Assembly: GCA_015062495.1 (NCBI GenBank)
Contig: SUUN01000002.1
Location: forward strand, 223,210 to 287,209
DNA: 64,000 nucleotides
Direction of reading: 5' to 3'
Source of the DNA: Alphaproteobacteria bacterium
GTDB taxonomy: Bacteria > Pseudomonadota > Alphaproteobacteria > Rs-D84
Shown piece after piece: positions 16,669 to 27,214 of this stretch. The notes beneath the pieces are model-generated. The model searched no databases, was not told where the DNA came from, and saw only the letters and a program-made list of their open reading frames with translations. Position 1 is the stretch's first letter; each line of letters opens with the position of its first letter. A program made the translations under genes and the position numbers.

Positions 16669-18909
16669 TTACTTCTTTGCCTTGTTGTTAATCAGTTTAA
16701 TTGCGGTTTCTAAATCTGGCTGTTCGCGTACCGAAACATTTACCCGATTCGAAGATATATACGCACCATACCGCCCCGTTGGGTAATAGTAAATAATTTT
16801 CTTGGTTTCTGGATTTTCGCCAATTTTAATTGGTTCGGCCTTTTTATTCGCGTTTGCCAACAATTCGCGCGCGATATCCAGCGTGATGGTGTCACTGTTA
16901 TATTGCTTGGCGGCAACATTTTTTGCGCCGTCTGTCACATATGGGCCAAATTTTCCGACACGAAATTCAATCCCGTCGCCCAGTTCTATCGTGTCGTTCT
17001 TAGACGTCTGTACGGCGGATTCTGTGGGCTGTGTTGAATTGTCGTTTTTATTTAGTTGCTTTGTATATTTACAGTCTGGATATTTTTCGCAACCTATAAA
17101 CGGCCCAAATTTTGATAATTTAATCCCCAGTTTTGCGCCACATTCGGGGCAAGTATCACCCGCATCCCCAAACAAATGATGGTGCATAAATTCATTTATT
17201 TCATCAATGATTTCAGATGTCTTAATACCGCGCGCGCCATCAATCATCGCGTCCGTCGGCCCCCAGAAGTTTTTCAGGGCTGTAATTTTATCCTGTTTTC
17301 CATTTGAAACATCGTCCAGGGTATCTTCTGTTTTTGCAGTAAAGTTCACATCAACCAAATCTGTAAAGTATTTGTTCAAATACGACGCGATTACCCACCC
17401 ACCTGATGTTGGATGAAAACGACGCTGTTTATCCTGTTCGACATATGCGCGATCAACGATTGTGGACATAATTGTCGCATATGTTGACGGACGTCCAATC
17501 CCCAGTTCTTCTAATTTTTTTACCAGTGACGCTTCTGTATATCTTGGTGGTGCTTGGGTAAAGTGCTGTTCTGGGATAATTTCAGAAATCGCAACACGGT
17601 CGCCAATTTCCATCGGCGGTAATTTTGCATCTTTTTTATCTTCGTCGTCATCTTTATCTTCGGTATATACTTTCATAAAACCGTCAAAAGTACGTGTTGT
17701 TCCAACCGCGTGGAAAACCGCCACATGATTATCAGTTTCGATATCTGCGGCAACTGAATCAAATTCAGCGTTACACATCTGGCACGCGATTGTACGCTTC
17801 CATATCAGGTCATACAATTTCGCTTCGTCCCCAGATAAATTCTTTGCCGGCCCTTCAAAGTGTGTTGGTCGAATTGCTTCGTGTGCTTCCTGGGCATTTT
17901 TAGATTTTGTCGCATAAATATTCGGCGCACTTGGTACAAATTTTTCACCATATTCGCGTGCAATAAAACCGCGAATTTCATTTACGGCATCCGCGTTCAG
18001 GTTTGTTGCATCCGTACGCATATATGTAATCAACCCTTGTTCATACAGGTGCTGGGCGGCACTCATCGTGCGTTTGGACGCAAAGTACAGTTTGCGCGAC
18101 GCTTCCTGTTGCAGTGTTGATGTTGTAAATGGTGCGGCCGGCTTGCGTTGAGTTTTTTTGCGTTCGATATTTATAACCGAAGCAGCAATTTCAGGCGTCC
18201 CAATTTTTGCCACAATATCATCAACCATCGATTTATTTTCAACGGTCATTTTTTCAATTTTCTGTCCATTGAATTTTATTAATCCAGCATTGAATAATTG
18301 CTCTTTGTTCTTTGCACATTGCGCATTGATACTCCAATATTCAACCGGTTTAAACGCTTCGATTTCTTTTTCACGGTCAACGACTAATTTAACCGCCACC
18401 GATTGCACGCGTCCGGCCGATTTCCCCAGGTTTCTGCGCCACAGCAATGGTGAAATACCAAACCCAATCAGGTAATCCAGCGCACGCCGTACCAAATATG
18501 CATCCACCAGATTTGTATCAATTTCACGTGGATTTTCAATTGCGGCCTGGACAGCTTTTTTTGTAATTTCGTGGAACGCAACGCGATAAACTTTTTTATC
18601 TTTTAATAATTTTTTTGCCTTTAAAATATCCAGCAAATGCCACGCAATTGCCTCGCCTTCGCGGTCCGGGTCGCTTGCCAGATATACTGCATCTGCTTTT
18701 TTCAGTTCATCTGTAATCAGTTTGATTTGTTTTTCTTTGCCTGGCATAATCTGCCATTTCATTTTGAAATTATGTTCTGTGTCCACACTGCCATTTTCAG
18801 GCACCAAATCGCGCACGTGCCCAACCGACGCGATAACACGCCAACCTGCCCCCAGATATTTTTCAATTGTCTTTGCCTTGGACGGTGATTCCACAATTAA
18901 TAAATTCAT
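16669..18909 (-). CDS. topA: DNA topoisomerase I
   Basis: 746 residues. N-terminal TOPRIM VESPSKAKTIEKYL and SDPDREGEAIAWHL, active-site region QGLITYMRTDATN (catalytic Tyr), and C-terminal zinc-ribbon repeats (CPECGAKLG...CEKYPDCKY). Relaxes negative supercoils. Start placed at 18909 (GGGGAG and AAAGG just upstream), rather than a frame extending back over rodA. It follows rodA by 4 bases. In alphaproteobacteria topA often follows dprA; here it sits between rodA and dnaG instead. Confidence 0.96.
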   Translation of the reverse strand: MNLLIVESPSKAKTIEKYLGAGWRVIASVGHVRDLVPENGSVDTEHNFKMKWQIMPGKEKQIKLITDELKKADAVYLASDPDREGEAIAWHLLDILKAKKLLKDKKVYRVAFHEITKKAVQAAIENPREIDTNLVDAYLVRRALDYLIGFGISPLLWRRNLGKSAGRVQSVAVKLVVDREKEIEAFKPVEYWSINAQCAKNKEQLFNAGLIKFNGQKIEKMTVENKSMVDDIVAKIGTPEIAASVINIERKKTQRKPAAPFTTSTLQQEASRKLYFASKRTMSAAQHLYEQGLITYMRTDATNLNADAVNEIRGFIAREYGEKFVPSAPNIYATKSKNAQEAHEAIRPTHFEGPAKNLSGDEAKLYDLIWKRTIACQMCNAEFDSVAADIETDNHVAVFHAVGTTRTFDGFMKVYTEDKDDDEDKKDAKLPPMEIGDRVAISEIIPEQHFTQAPPRYTEASLVKKLEELGIGRPSTYATIMSTIVDRAYVEQDKQRRFHPTSGGWVIASYLNKYFTDLVDVNFTAKTEDTLDDVSNGKQDKITALKNFWGPTDAMIDGARGIKTSEIIDEINEFMHHHLFGDAGDTCPECGAKLGIKLSKFGPFIGCEKYPDCKYTKQLNKNDNSTQPTESAVQTSKNDTIELGDGIEFRVGKFGPYVTDGAKNVAAKQYNSDTITLDIARELLANANKKAEPIKIGENPETKKIIYYYPTGRYGAYISSNRVNVSVREQPDLETAIKLINNKAKK

Positions 18910-18913
18910 ACCT

Positions 18914-20059
18914 TTAACTCCCCTTTGCAGATAATTGTTGGTCTTTGTGAATATGTGCATTTTGGCACAACCCAAACCCAAACATCAGTGATAACAGACT
19001 GCTGCCACCGAACGACATCAGCGGTAACGGCACGCCGACGGTTGGCAATAATCCCAAAACCATGGAAATATTTATAAAGTAATAAACAAAAAAGTTCAAC
19101 ATAAATCCAAAACAGATTAATTGCCCAAAACGATTTCGACACATTTTCGCCGTCCAGAACAACAGCACCACAATCCATGTATAAATCATCAGCAAACCGA
19201 ACGCGCCGATAAATCCGAACTCTTCCCCCAGCATTGTAAATATAAAGTCCGTCTGCTTTTCCGGCAGAAATGATTGCTGGGATTGTGTGCCGGCCATATA
19301 TCCTTTGCCGGTCATTCCCCCACTGCCAAACGCGATTTTTGCCTGGTTGATTTGATATCCTGCACCTTGGATATCGCTGTCTGGATTTAAAAAAGTAATA
19401 ATTCGACCACGCTGATAATCGTGCAGGCCGCCAAACCAAACAACCGGCGCCGCCATAAGTCCCAGAATCGCCGCAATAATAAACCATTTTTTATTTGCCC
19501 CAACGATATAGAACATTCCAACCGTAATCATCCCCAATGATAACGCAGTGCCTAAATCCGGCTGGGCAACAATCAGTCCAAACGGCACCATCAGCATCAA
19601 CATCGGCGCAATATAATTCTTAAATTGCCCCAGTTCCACTGAATTAAACCACGCAAAATATCGCGCCAATGCCAGCACCAGCGCAATTTTTATTAATTCA
19701 GACGGTTGAATGTGAATAAACCCCAGGTTCAGCCACCTTTGCGCCCCCATACCAGTATGTCCCACAAATGTGACCAAAATAATCATAATCAGTGCAACGG
19801 CATAAATCACATATGCAGACTTTACCCATGTTTTGATATTTGTAAATGCCGCGAAAAAGAACACCCCAAACCCCAACACGATTTTCATCAACTGTGATAA
19901 CGCAAACGGTTTCCAATTGCCGCCGCCCGCCGAATACAGCACCACAATTGAAATTGCCAACACCATACACATCGGCACAAACAACCCCCATGAAAAGCGG
20001 CTTAACTTTTCAGGAAAGGTCATCATATTTGCATTTGAAACGCGTGTCTGTCGTGCCAT
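18914..20059 (-). CDS. rodA: Peptidoglycan glycosyltransferase RodA
   Basis: 381 residues, SEDS family, ten predicted membrane spans. Characteristic segments: GHTGMGAQRWLNLGFIHIQPSELIKIAL, AQPDLGTAL, the catalytic-loop region around DYQRGRIITFLNP, and the final VPLPLMSFGGSSLLSLMFGFGL. RodA polymerises glycan strands for cell elongation with PBP2, whose gene (mrdA) ends 4 bases upstream. With mreC, mreD and mrdA this is the elongasome operon. Confidence 0.95.
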   Translation of the reverse strand: MARQTRVSNANMMTFPEKLSRFSWGLFVPMCMVLAISIVVLYSAGGGNWKPFALSQLMKIVLGFGVFFFAAFTNIKTWVKSAYVIYAVALIMIILVTFVGHTGMGAQRWLNLGFIHIQPSELIKIALVLALARYFAWFNSVELGQFKNYIAPMLMLMVPFGLIVAQPDLGTALSLGMITVGMFYIVGANKKWFIIAAILGLMAAPVVWFGGLHDYQRGRIITFLNPDSDIQGAGYQINQAKIAFGSGGMTGKGYMAGTQSQQSFLPEKQTDFIFTMLGEEFGFIGAFGLLMIYTWIVVLLFWTAKMCRNRFGQLICFGFMLNFFVYYFINISMVLGLLPTVGVPLPLMSFGGSSLLSLMFGFGLCQNAHIHKDQQLSAKGS

Positions 20060-20063
20060 TTTT

Positions 20064-21839
20064 TTACTTTAATCCCTTTAACAATTCCTTCATTACCGCG
20101 GCAACTGTTCGCGCGGCCGGCCCACTGCCACCGGCGTGTTCTGTTACCACGCAAACCGCAAAGCGTGGATTATCCGTTGGTGCGTATCCTACAAACAGTC
20201 CATGATTTCGCATTTGCCATTTTAACTGTTCATTGGTCAGAACCCCGCTTTGACGTTCTTTTTTTGAAATACTGCGCACCTGGGATGTACCGGTTTTACC
20301 ACCCATACGCATACCATTAACATTAATTGCACTGCCTGCGGCTGTTCCACCTTTTTTCAGAACTTGTTCCAACCCGTTTAACACATATTGAATATTCTTG
20401 GGCTGTAAATTCATACTTTCGAATTTTGGTTTTTTTGTATCCGCAATCAGTCGCGGTACAACACGCTTGTTTGATGCTGTGCGCGCCATCATCACTGCCA
20501 ACTGTAAACAGTTTGCCAGAATAAAACCCTGGCCGATACCAGATATAACCGTATCCCCATGCACCCAACGCGCACCAATTTGTTTTTCTTTCCAATATCT
20601 GTCTGGGATTACACCACCCATTTCACGTGACAAAATATCATCCATGTATTTTTCTGTGAACCCCAGTCGAATTGCCATATCTTTGATTGCATCAATTCCA
20701 ATACGCAATGCAATCTGATAGAAATATATATCGCACGAATGTTTCAACGCCCCCGCCAGGTCAACGTGCCCGTGCCCTTTGTCTTCCCAACAGTGATATC
20801 TGCGATCGCCATAGTCCCAATATCCTGGACAGAAAATCTTTTCCCGTGGATTAATTGCGCCCGATTCCAGTGCCGCCAATGCAACAACGATTTTAAATGT
20901 TGACCCCGGGGGATACAATCCTTCGATTGCTTTGTTCATAAATGGTTTTGCAATATCGCCCCGCAGATTTTGTATATATTCATCCCCATCATCTTCGCGA
21001 AACATATTTGGGTCAAAACTGGGGGTTGACACCATGGCCAGTATGTCGCCTGTTTCAATATCCAGTGCCACACCACATCCCGACCGATGCTGGGTTAATG
21101 CGTCATACAAAACACGTTGTGCGTTATCATTTATGGTTGTTTTGATATTTTCACCGACAATTGGCGCAATATATTGTGATTTATCTTCGCCGGTAATACG
21201 CCCGACTGCATTTGAAATCAAAACAGTTTGCCCGGCTGTACCCTTCATATTATCATCAAAACGTTTTTCCAGTCCTGTGATACCGGTTGTTAAAAACGGT
21301 GCATTTGGCACAGGTGTCTTAGGTTCGCCAACATATCCGAAAATCTGCGCACCCGCCGGCCCCATTTCATAGATTCGTGCATACCCACTTTCCACATGCA
21401 GGCCTGGTAAATTTTTCGCCTGTAATTTTGCCAATACGTTCCAGTTTGTATTTTCACTGACCAACACAGGTTGAAATTTTAATTGTTTTTTTATTTTTGC
21501 GCGTATCTTTTCAACGCGCTTTGCCCGCAGATTTAAATCCGCCGCAACTGTATCAACCAACGCGTCAACATCATGTGCTTCTTCGGGTACGATATAGATA
21601 CGATAAATCGGCGCGTCGCGTGAAATTGGCGCACCACTGCGTGATAAAATCTTGCCACGTTCTGGCATATCGATTTGAATACGATATGAATTACTTTCGC
21701 TTTTCTTTTTATAGTCACGATAACTAAACACCTGCATCTGCAACATTCGCAACACCAACGCAGACGTCAAAACCGCCCCTGCGGTTAAAAACAGTGCACT
21801 GCGTCTATCAAAGGTTCTTGCGACTTCTTTATCTATCAT
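20064..21839 (-). CDS. mrdA: Penicillin-binding protein 2 (elongation transpeptidase)
   Basis: 591 residues. One N-terminal membrane anchor (about 14-32), a PBP dimerisation domain (MPERGKILSRSGAPISRD), and a transpeptidase domain with PPGSTFK (active Ser about residue 313), SCD (about 368) and KTGT (about 515), plus the PBP2-typical HCWEDKGHGHVDL. Crosslinks peptidoglycan during elongation, partner of RodA. ATG at 21839 is preferred to an in-frame TTG two codons earlier since AGGG sits 7 bases upstream. Overlaps the mreD end by 11 bases. Confidence 0.96.
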   Translation of the reverse strand: MIDKEVARTFDRRSALFLTAGAVLTSALVLRMLQMQVFSYRDYKKKSESNSYRIQIDMPERGKILSRSGAPISRDAPIYRIYIVPEEAHDVDALVDTVAADLNLRAKRVEKIRAKIKKQLKFQPVLVSENTNWNVLAKLQAKNLPGLHVESGYARIYEMGPAGAQIFGYVGEPKTPVPNAPFLTTGITGLEKRFDDNMKGTAGQTVLISNAVGRITGEDKSQYIAPIVGENIKTTINDNAQRVLYDALTQHRSGCGVALDIETGDILAMVSTPSFDPNMFREDDGDEYIQNLRGDIAKPFMNKAIEGLYPPGSTFKIVVALAALESGAINPREKIFCPGYWDYGDRRYHCWEDKGHGHVDLAGALKHSCDIYFYQIALRIGIDAIKDMAIRLGFTEKYMDDILSREMGGVIPDRYWKEKQIGARWVHGDTVISGIGQGFILANCLQLAVMMARTASNKRVVPRLIADTKKPKFESMNLQPKNIQYVLNGLEQVLKKGGTAAGSAINVNGMRMGGKTGTSQVRSISKKERQSGVLTNEQLKWQMRNHGLFVGYAPTDNPRFAVCVVTEHAGGSGPAARTVAAVMKELLKGLK

Positions 21840-22287
21840 CGCCAACCCTTTTGATTAATTTTGCGATTGGGATATATAATGCACATCCCCACACGAACAT
21901 CCACGCCCCACGCAGGATATTTATAAATGAAAAATTAGAAACCGTTTGAATAAAAATGGCAACACCAAAAAACACCATAAACGCAAATAATCCATGGTTA
22001 TCCATTCGTGTAATATCGATATAGGTTTGAAAACTGTTGATTGCATAGAACAGGCAATACATCGCCAACCAAAAACATACTGTTTCAAAATTATAATCTA
22101 AACACACACACATTATCATAGAAAATAACAAAAACCAGTTTGTTGGCCGTACAAATGAACAAACAAAGATTGGAATAATCGCCAACACACCCGCCGGATT
22201 CCAAAACGGGCCACTTAACCGCCACAGTCCGACCGTTAACAAAAACGGAAATGCAACGCGTAAAAAATGAATTATATTTTCTTTCAT
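21829..22287 (-). CDS. mreD: Rod shape-determining protein MreD
   Basis: 152 residues, almost entirely hydrophobic with about five spans, basic C-terminus; size and place between mreC and mrdA define it. MreD is an inner-membrane part of the elongasome. Starts ATGA-overlapped with the mreC stop and ends 11 bases inside mrdA, so the operon is tightly coupled. Confidence 0.88.
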   Translation of the reverse strand: MKENIIHFLRVAFPFLLTVGLWRLSGPFWNPAGVLAIIPIFVCSFVRPTNWFLLFSMIMCVCLDYNFETVCFWLAMYCLFYAINSFQTYIDITRMDNHGLFAFMVFFGVAIFIQTVSNFSFINILRGAWMFVWGCALYIPIAKLIKRVGDDR

Positions 22288-23108
22288 CTGTATTCGTTTT
22301 TGGGCGTGTCAAATTTAAGTACCATAACACGCGATATTTCATTTGGGTTGGCGACATTGACATCTGTTTCGTCAATCATTTCCCCAACAATTAGTCCGGC
22401 CGGCAATACACCTGAAATATTACTGGACACCAGTTTTATACCCTTGGTTGGTTTAAATTCAGGATTGCTGAAAAATCCCATTGTTGGTTTGCTTGACCCG
22501 TTTCCGGTCATAAAGCCATATACTTCTGAACCAACAACACGTACTGCAATATTCGTATCCACGTCTGTCAGTGCACGCACCCGTGAAAAGTTATTTGCAC
22601 TGTCGATAATAATGCCGACCAATCTCATATCTGTGGTTGCGACAACCATACCTGTTTCAACGCCGTCGCGTCCACCGCGATTAATTATAAAAGTATTATG
22701 TCCCATTGCGCGATTGTCGTGAATTACATCGGCAATAACTGCATCGCGTGGCTGTGTTTTAACCAGGCCCAATTCATTGCTTAACTTCTGATTTTCTTTG
22801 ATTGCGACATCGCACATATTTTTATCAATCAACGCTGCGTCCAGGCGTGCCCGCAGTTCACGATTTTCTTCGCGCAGGGATGAAACCTGGGCAATACCAC
22901 TGATTGTATTTCCGACGACGCGAAATGGCCACGTAACAACATCCCCCACCACCTGGGCAACCGGTACAACAATATGTCCCAATGCATTCATAATTGCATA
23001 ATCCGGTTTGGCAATCATGATATAAATAAACAGCACCGGCAACACAGCGGCCGTTGCGACCGCACGAATAATCGGATATATTTTGGAAGATATATTATTT
23101 TGCTTCAT
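22284..23108 (-). CDS. mreC: Rod shape-determining protein MreC
   Basis: 274 residues: one N-terminal membrane span, a coiled coil (about 70-105, SSLREENRELRARLDAALI), then the MreC beta domain with NRGGRDGVETGMVVAT, VGIIIDSANNFSRVRALTD and GLIVGEM. Scaffolds PBP2 and RodA in the periplasm. First gene of mreC-mreD-mrdA-rodA-topA-dnaG. mreB is not upstream as usual but about 8.5 kb away at 31651. ATG at 23108 chosen over an upstream TTG. Confidence 0.93.
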   Translation of the reverse strand: MKQNNISSKIYPIIRAVATAAVLPVLFIYIMIAKPDYAIMNALGHIVVPVAQVVGDVVTWPFRVVGNTISGIAQVSSLREENRELRARLDAALIDKNMCDVAIKENQKLSNELGLVKTQPRDAVIADVIHDNRAMGHNTFIINRGGRDGVETGMVVATTDMRLVGIIIDSANNFSRVRALTDVDTNIAVRVVGSEVYGFMTGNGSSKPTMGFFSNPEFKPTKGIKLVSSNISGVLPAGLIVGEMIDETDVNVANPNEISRVMVLKFDTPKNEYR

Positions 23109-23248
23109 CGGGGCATACTTTAATCCCAAAAGTTCAGATATTCAATAAAAACTTGATTTTTGAAATAAATCTGCCAAAATATGGTCAGTCAAAGTGGCAG
23201 GCATTGCCACCAGACACCAAAGACTATCTAAAAATAAAAGGATATAAA

Positions 23249-23452
23249 ATGCCAAAATTAAAGACCAAGTCGTACTTGAAAAAACGTGCGTCTATGACCG
23301 CGACCGGCAAAATCCGTGTTGCACGCAACTCTCATAAAAAACTGTTGCGCAAGAAATCTGCCCGTGCAAACAAGGCAGGTGCAAAACCACAGTATTTGAA
23401 TGAAAACATGGTGGGTCAGGCAAAAATCTTGGCACCATACGGTTTGAAATAA
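23249..23452 (+). CDS. rpmI: 50S ribosomal protein L35
   Basis: 67 residues, MPKLKTKSYLKKRASMTATGKIR..., a complete L35. Start at 23249 with AAAAGGA 8 bases upstream; the longer reading frame from 23153 is not supported. First of rpmI-rplT-pheS-pheT; infC, often upstream, is absent here. Confidence 0.97.
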   Translation: MPKLKTKSYLKKRASMTATGKIRVARNSHKKLLRKKSARANKAGAKPQYLNENMVGQAKILAPYGLK

Positions 23453-23466
23453 GGGGGTAACAGGTC

Positions 23467-23835
23467 ATGGCAAGAGTAAAACGCGGTACAACCGTTAAAC
23501 AAAAGCACAATAAAATCTTAGCACGTGCCAAGGGTTACCTGGGCCGTCATCATTCAACATATCGCGCTGCGCGTGAAAAAACAGAAAAAGCGGGTCAGTA
23601 TGCATATCGCGACCGTCGCGTTAAAAAACGTGAATTTCGTGGTTTGTGGATTGTCCGTATCAACGCCGCAGTTCGCGCGAACGGTATGACTTACAGCCAG
23701 TTTATGAACGGCTTGAAAAAGGCCGGCATCGCCCTGGACCGCAAGGTTTTGGCCGAAATGGCATACGCAGGTGATGCAAACTTCGTCAAATTGGTTGACA
23801 CAGCGAAACGATTTATCAGCGCCGAAAGTAAATAA
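23467..23835 (+). CDS. rplT: 50S ribosomal protein L20
   Basis: 122 residues: [45 protein letters not shown] and the conserved C-terminal helix. 14 bases after rpmI with GGGGGTAACAGG as the ribosome site. In many bacteria L20 represses its own operon through the leader; I see no clear mimic here. Confidence 0.98.
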   Translation: MARVKRGTTVKQKHNKILARAKGYLGRHHSTYRAAREKTEKAGQYAYRDRRVKKREFRGLWIVRINAAVRANGMTYSQFMNGLKKAGIALDRKVLAEMAYAGDANFVKLVDTAKRFISAESK

Positions 23836-23870
23836 TACCTTGTCGGCGGGGTATCTGTTTTGTAATAATA

Positions 23871-23895
23871 AAGGCCGTCGTATGACGGCTTTTTA
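23871..23895 (+). terminator. Terminator/attenuator between rplT and pheS
   Basis: GCCGTC-GTAT-GACGGC stem and five T residues, 20 bases before the pheS ATG. It could end the ribosomal-protein transcript or partially attenuate pheST. Confidence 0.75.
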
Positions 23896-23914
23896 ATTTT
23901 CTGGGGTTAAAATT

Positions 23915-24862
23915 ATGCACGAACAAATAAAGAATATTAATACATTGGATGAATTACAGTCGCTGTACACTGCGACCTTTGGCAAAAATGGCACAATGAC
24001 GGCACGTCTGCGTGATATGAAGAATCTGGACAATGATGCGCGCGCGGCCCTAAATCGTGAAAATACGGAACTGCGCGAATTGTTTAAAACACGTCAAGCC
24101 GAAATTGAAAATGCGGTGTTAATGGCGGGAATGCAAAAACAGAAACTGGATATGTCATTAAATCCAGAACCTGAAAACCGTGGCACATTACATCCGTTGA
24201 CACAAAGTTTATCTGAAATATCGGCAATTTTAGAATCGTTTGGCTATACCATGCATACCGGTCCTGAAATCGAAGATGACTGGCATAATTTTACCGCATT
24301 GAATACGCCATTACATCACCCGGCCCGTGATATGCAGGATTCATTTTTCTTATTCAATGGCAATGTGTTGCGCACCCAGACATCTGCGATTCAAATTCGT
24401 GCAATGGAATCTGAATCTGTGCCAATTAAAATGTTCGGCATTGGTTCGACATATCGCAAAGAAATGGACGCAACACACAGCCCAATGTTCCATCAAATCG
24501 AAGGGTTGTATATCGATAAAAACATTACCATGTCGGATTTAATTGCGGATGTTCGTGCGTTTTTATCGCGCTTTTTCGGCATTGATAATGTTGAACTGCG
24601 TATTCGTCCGTCCTACTTTCCGTTTACCGATCCATCTATTGAAATTGACTTGAAATGGCGTGGTAATAAATGGCTGGAAATCATGGGCGCAGGTATGGTG
24701 CATCCAAACGTTTTGCGTAACTGTGGTGTAAACCCAGACGAATACCAGGGCTTTGCCTTTGGTTTTGGTTGGGATCGCTTGGCAATGTTAAAATACGGTC
24801 TGAACGATATTCGTCAGTTTTATGACAGTGATGTTCGTTGGTTAAAATCGGCTGGGTTCTAA
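23915..24862 (+). CDS. pheS: Phenylalanyl-tRNA synthetase alpha subunit
   Basis: 315 residues. N-terminal coiled-coil arm, then class II core: motif 2 (IGSTYRKEMDATHSPMFHQIEGL), RPSYFPFTDPSIEID, WLEIMGAGMVHPNVL and motif 3 (AFGFGWDRLAMLKYG). Somewhat shorter than the usual 330-360, mostly in the N-terminal arm. Forms an alpha2beta2 enzyme with pheT, 13 bases downstream. Confidence 0.97.
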   Translation: MHEQIKNINTLDELQSLYTATFGKNGTMTARLRDMKNLDNDARAALNRENTELRELFKTRQAEIENAVLMAGMQKQKLDMSLNPEPENRGTLHPLTQSLSEISAILESFGYTMHTGPEIEDDWHNFTALNTPLHHPARDMQDSFFLFNGNVLRTQTSAIQIRAMESESVPIKMFGIGSTYRKEMDATHSPMFHQIEGLYIDKNITMSDLIADVRAFLSRFFGIDNVELRIRPSYFPFTDPSIEIDLKWRGNKWLEIMGAGMVHPNVLRNCGVNPDEYQGFAFGFGWDRLAMLKYGLNDIRQFYDSDVRWLKSAGF

Positions 24863-24875
24863 TACGGGGGAAAAA

Positions 24876-27179
24876 ATGAAGTGGACATATGATTGGTTAA
24901 TTGAATATTTGAAAACAGATGCGTCTGCCGCGCAAATCGCAGATACCCTGACCCGTATCGGGCTTGAAGTCGAAGATTTACAATCCCCCATCCCACCGAT
25001 TGCGGCAAAAATCGTTGAATGCAAACCGCACGAAAACAGCGATCATCTGCATGTGTTGATGGTGGACGATGGTACGGGTACTTTGCGCCAGGTTGTATGT
25101 GGCGCACCCAACGCGCACGTGGGATTAATATCTGCGCTGGCTGTGCCGGGCTGTGTTATTGACGGACATGAAATCGCGTCCGGTAAATTGCGCGGTGTTG
25201 TATCAAATGGAATGATGTGCTCTGCCCGCGAATTGGGTATTGGTGATGACCACAGTGGTATTATCGAATTACCATCTGATACAAAAATTGGCACACCAGT
25301 TGTTGATGCAAAAACAGTTTTTGATGCCGGCATTACACCAAACCGTCCAGATTATTTGTCGGTTCGCGGTATTGCGCGTGACTTGTCTGCGGCGGGGCTG
25401 GGTGAATATATCGCACCAAATGACCCAGAATTTAAAAATATTGCGCCCGCGCGTTCTGTCAAACTTGAAACCGACAAATGTCGTGCGTATAAAATGATTG
25501 AAATTCACGGCATAACTGTGAACCCCAGTGACAAGAAAATCGCATCGCGCCTGGCGGCGATTGGTATAAATCCGAAAAACGCACCAATCGATGCGACGAA
25601 CTATATCTGTTATGATATGGCGCAACCTATGCACTGTTTTGACGCAGACGAAATCAATGGCGACATTATTGTGCGTATGGCACAAACTAATGAAAAATTC
25701 ACAGACCTGTTCGGCAACGAACACCAATTGTCCGAAACCGATATGGTTATTACCGACGCGTCTGGAATTCTGGCATTGGCGGGTGTTATTGGTGGCGCGC
25801 GCGGGTCTACAACGGATAAAACAAAAAATATTATTCTGGAATCGGCGTATTTTGACCCGGTATCTGTTCGTAAATCTGCAAAAAGATTAGGGATATCGAC
25901 CGATGCGTCATATCGTTATGAACGCGGCATTGACCCGACTATAACGGGCGTGGCCGCTATGCGTGCTGCCCAGATTATAATGGATGCGTGCGGTGGTAAA
26001 ATTGTTGGTGCATACGCCGCCGGCACAGACACAGCGCCAGACGTTAAAATCAAATACACGCCGTCATATTTCATGAAAAAGACCGGCTTTGATATCCCAT
26101 CTGATACCCAGCATGAAATCTTGACCCGTCTGGGGTATAAAATCAAGGCATCAGGGGACAATTGGATATTAACGCCACCACCGGCGCGTGTTGATGTTGA
26201 AATCCCAGAAACGGTTGTTGCAGATTTGATTCGTATTTATGGTTATGAAAAAATCGCAACATCGTCTGCGCACACAATTGGTGATGCACGCCCACATGAT
26301 ACGCATGAAATTGATATTAAAAAATTATTGGCATCACGCGGGTTAAACGAATGTCGTTCGTTCGGATTTGGGAATCTGACAATTGAACAGTTGTTGTCAG
26401 ACAAACCAAACATAAAAATTGCAAACCCAATCACATCGGACTATGACACAATGCGCAATGGCCTGATGTACGGATTGTTGATGGCTGTGTCTAATAATGA
26501 AAAGCGCGGATATTCCGATTTAAATCTGTTCGAATTGGGAACTGTTTTTGATGGCGATGCGCCGAATATGCAGCATACTTCACTGTGTATTGTTCGCACG
26601 GGCGCAACATCACCAAAGCACTGGGCATCACGCACCCGCAACGTTGATGTTTATGATGTCAAGGCTGACTTGATTGCATTAATGGCGGGTGGCCGTTTTA
26701 CAATTTCGACAGACGACGCGCCGCGTTGGGCACACCCATATCGCTATGCCGCATTGATGCAGGGTAAAAAGAAAATCGCTGAATTTGGTGAATTGCATCC
26801 ATCTGTTGCGAAAAAATTACGTATCAAAACAAACACAGTTATCGCGATTGTGGACGATGTTAAAAATCTGCCGTCGCGCAGGGGTGGCATTGAACCACAT
26901 TTGTCTGAATTTCAACCGATAACGCGTGACTTTGCGTTTATTGTAGATGCGGACACAATGGCGGAAAAATTAACATCCGCCGCACGTTCTGCGGATTCGC
27001 GAATAACAGACATTATTGTTTTTGATTCGTTTGAATTACCTGACGGCAAAAAGTCTGTTGCATTTACGATTACAATTCAACCAACTGACAATATGTCTGA
27101 CACGGATTTGATGACAATTCAAAACGCGGTAATATCTGCGGTTGAAAAAAAGTGCAACGCACAAATCCGCGACAAATAA
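24876..27179 (+). CDS. pheT: Phenylalanyl-tRNA synthetase beta subunit
   Basis: 767 residues. N-terminal EMAP/tRNA-binding domain (CKPHENSDHLHVLMVDDG, VCGAPNAHVG, NGMMCSARELGIGDD), B3/B4 editing domain, B5 domain (VDVEIPETVVADLIRIYGYEKI), the inactive class II-like core and a C-terminal anticodon-binding ferredoxin-like domain (LSEFQPITRDFAFIVD...). Strong ribosome site CGGGGGAAAAA. Confidence 0.97.
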   Translation: MKWTYDWLIEYLKTDASAAQIADTLTRIGLEVEDLQSPIPPIAAKIVECKPHENSDHLHVLMVDDGTGTLRQVVCGAPNAHVGLISALAVPGCVIDGHEIASGKLRGVVSNGMMCSARELGIGDDHSGIIELPSDTKIGTPVVDAKTVFDAGITPNRPDYLSVRGIARDLSAAGLGEYIAPNDPEFKNIAPARSVKLETDKCRAYKMIEIHGITVNPSDKKIASRLAAIGINPKNAPIDATNYICYDMAQPMHCFDADEINGDIIVRMAQTNEKFTDLFGNEHQLSETDMVITDASGILALAGVIGGARGSTTDKTKNIILESAYFDPVSVRKSAKRLGISTDASYRYERGIDPTITGVAAMRAAQIIMDACGGKIVGAYAAGTDTAPDVKIKYTPSYFMKKTGFDIPSDTQHEILTRLGYKIKASGDNWILTPPPARVDVEIPETVVADLIRIYGYEKIATSSAHTIGDARPHDTHEIDIKKLLASRGLNECRSFGFGNLTIEQLLSDKPNIKIANPITSDYDTMRNGLMYGLLMAVSNNEKRGYSDLNLFELGTVFDGDAPNMQHTSLCIVRTGATSPKHWASRTRNVDVYDVKADLIALMAGGRFTISTDDAPRWAHPYRYAALMQGKKKIAEFGELHPSVAKKLRIKTNTVIAIVDDVKNLPSRRGGIEPHLSEFQPITRDFAFIVDADTMAEKLTSAARSADSRITDIIVFDSFELPDGKKSVAFTITIQPTDNMSDTDLMTIQNAVISAVEKKCNAQIRDK

Positions 27180-27187
27180 AACGATTC

Positions 27188-27214
27188 AAAAAAGCCGGCA
27201 AATGCCGGTTTTTT
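27188..27214. terminator. Bidirectional terminator pheT/dnaQ
   Basis: AAAAAAGCCGGC-AAAT-GCCGGTTTTTT hairpin between convergent genes. Confidence 0.85.
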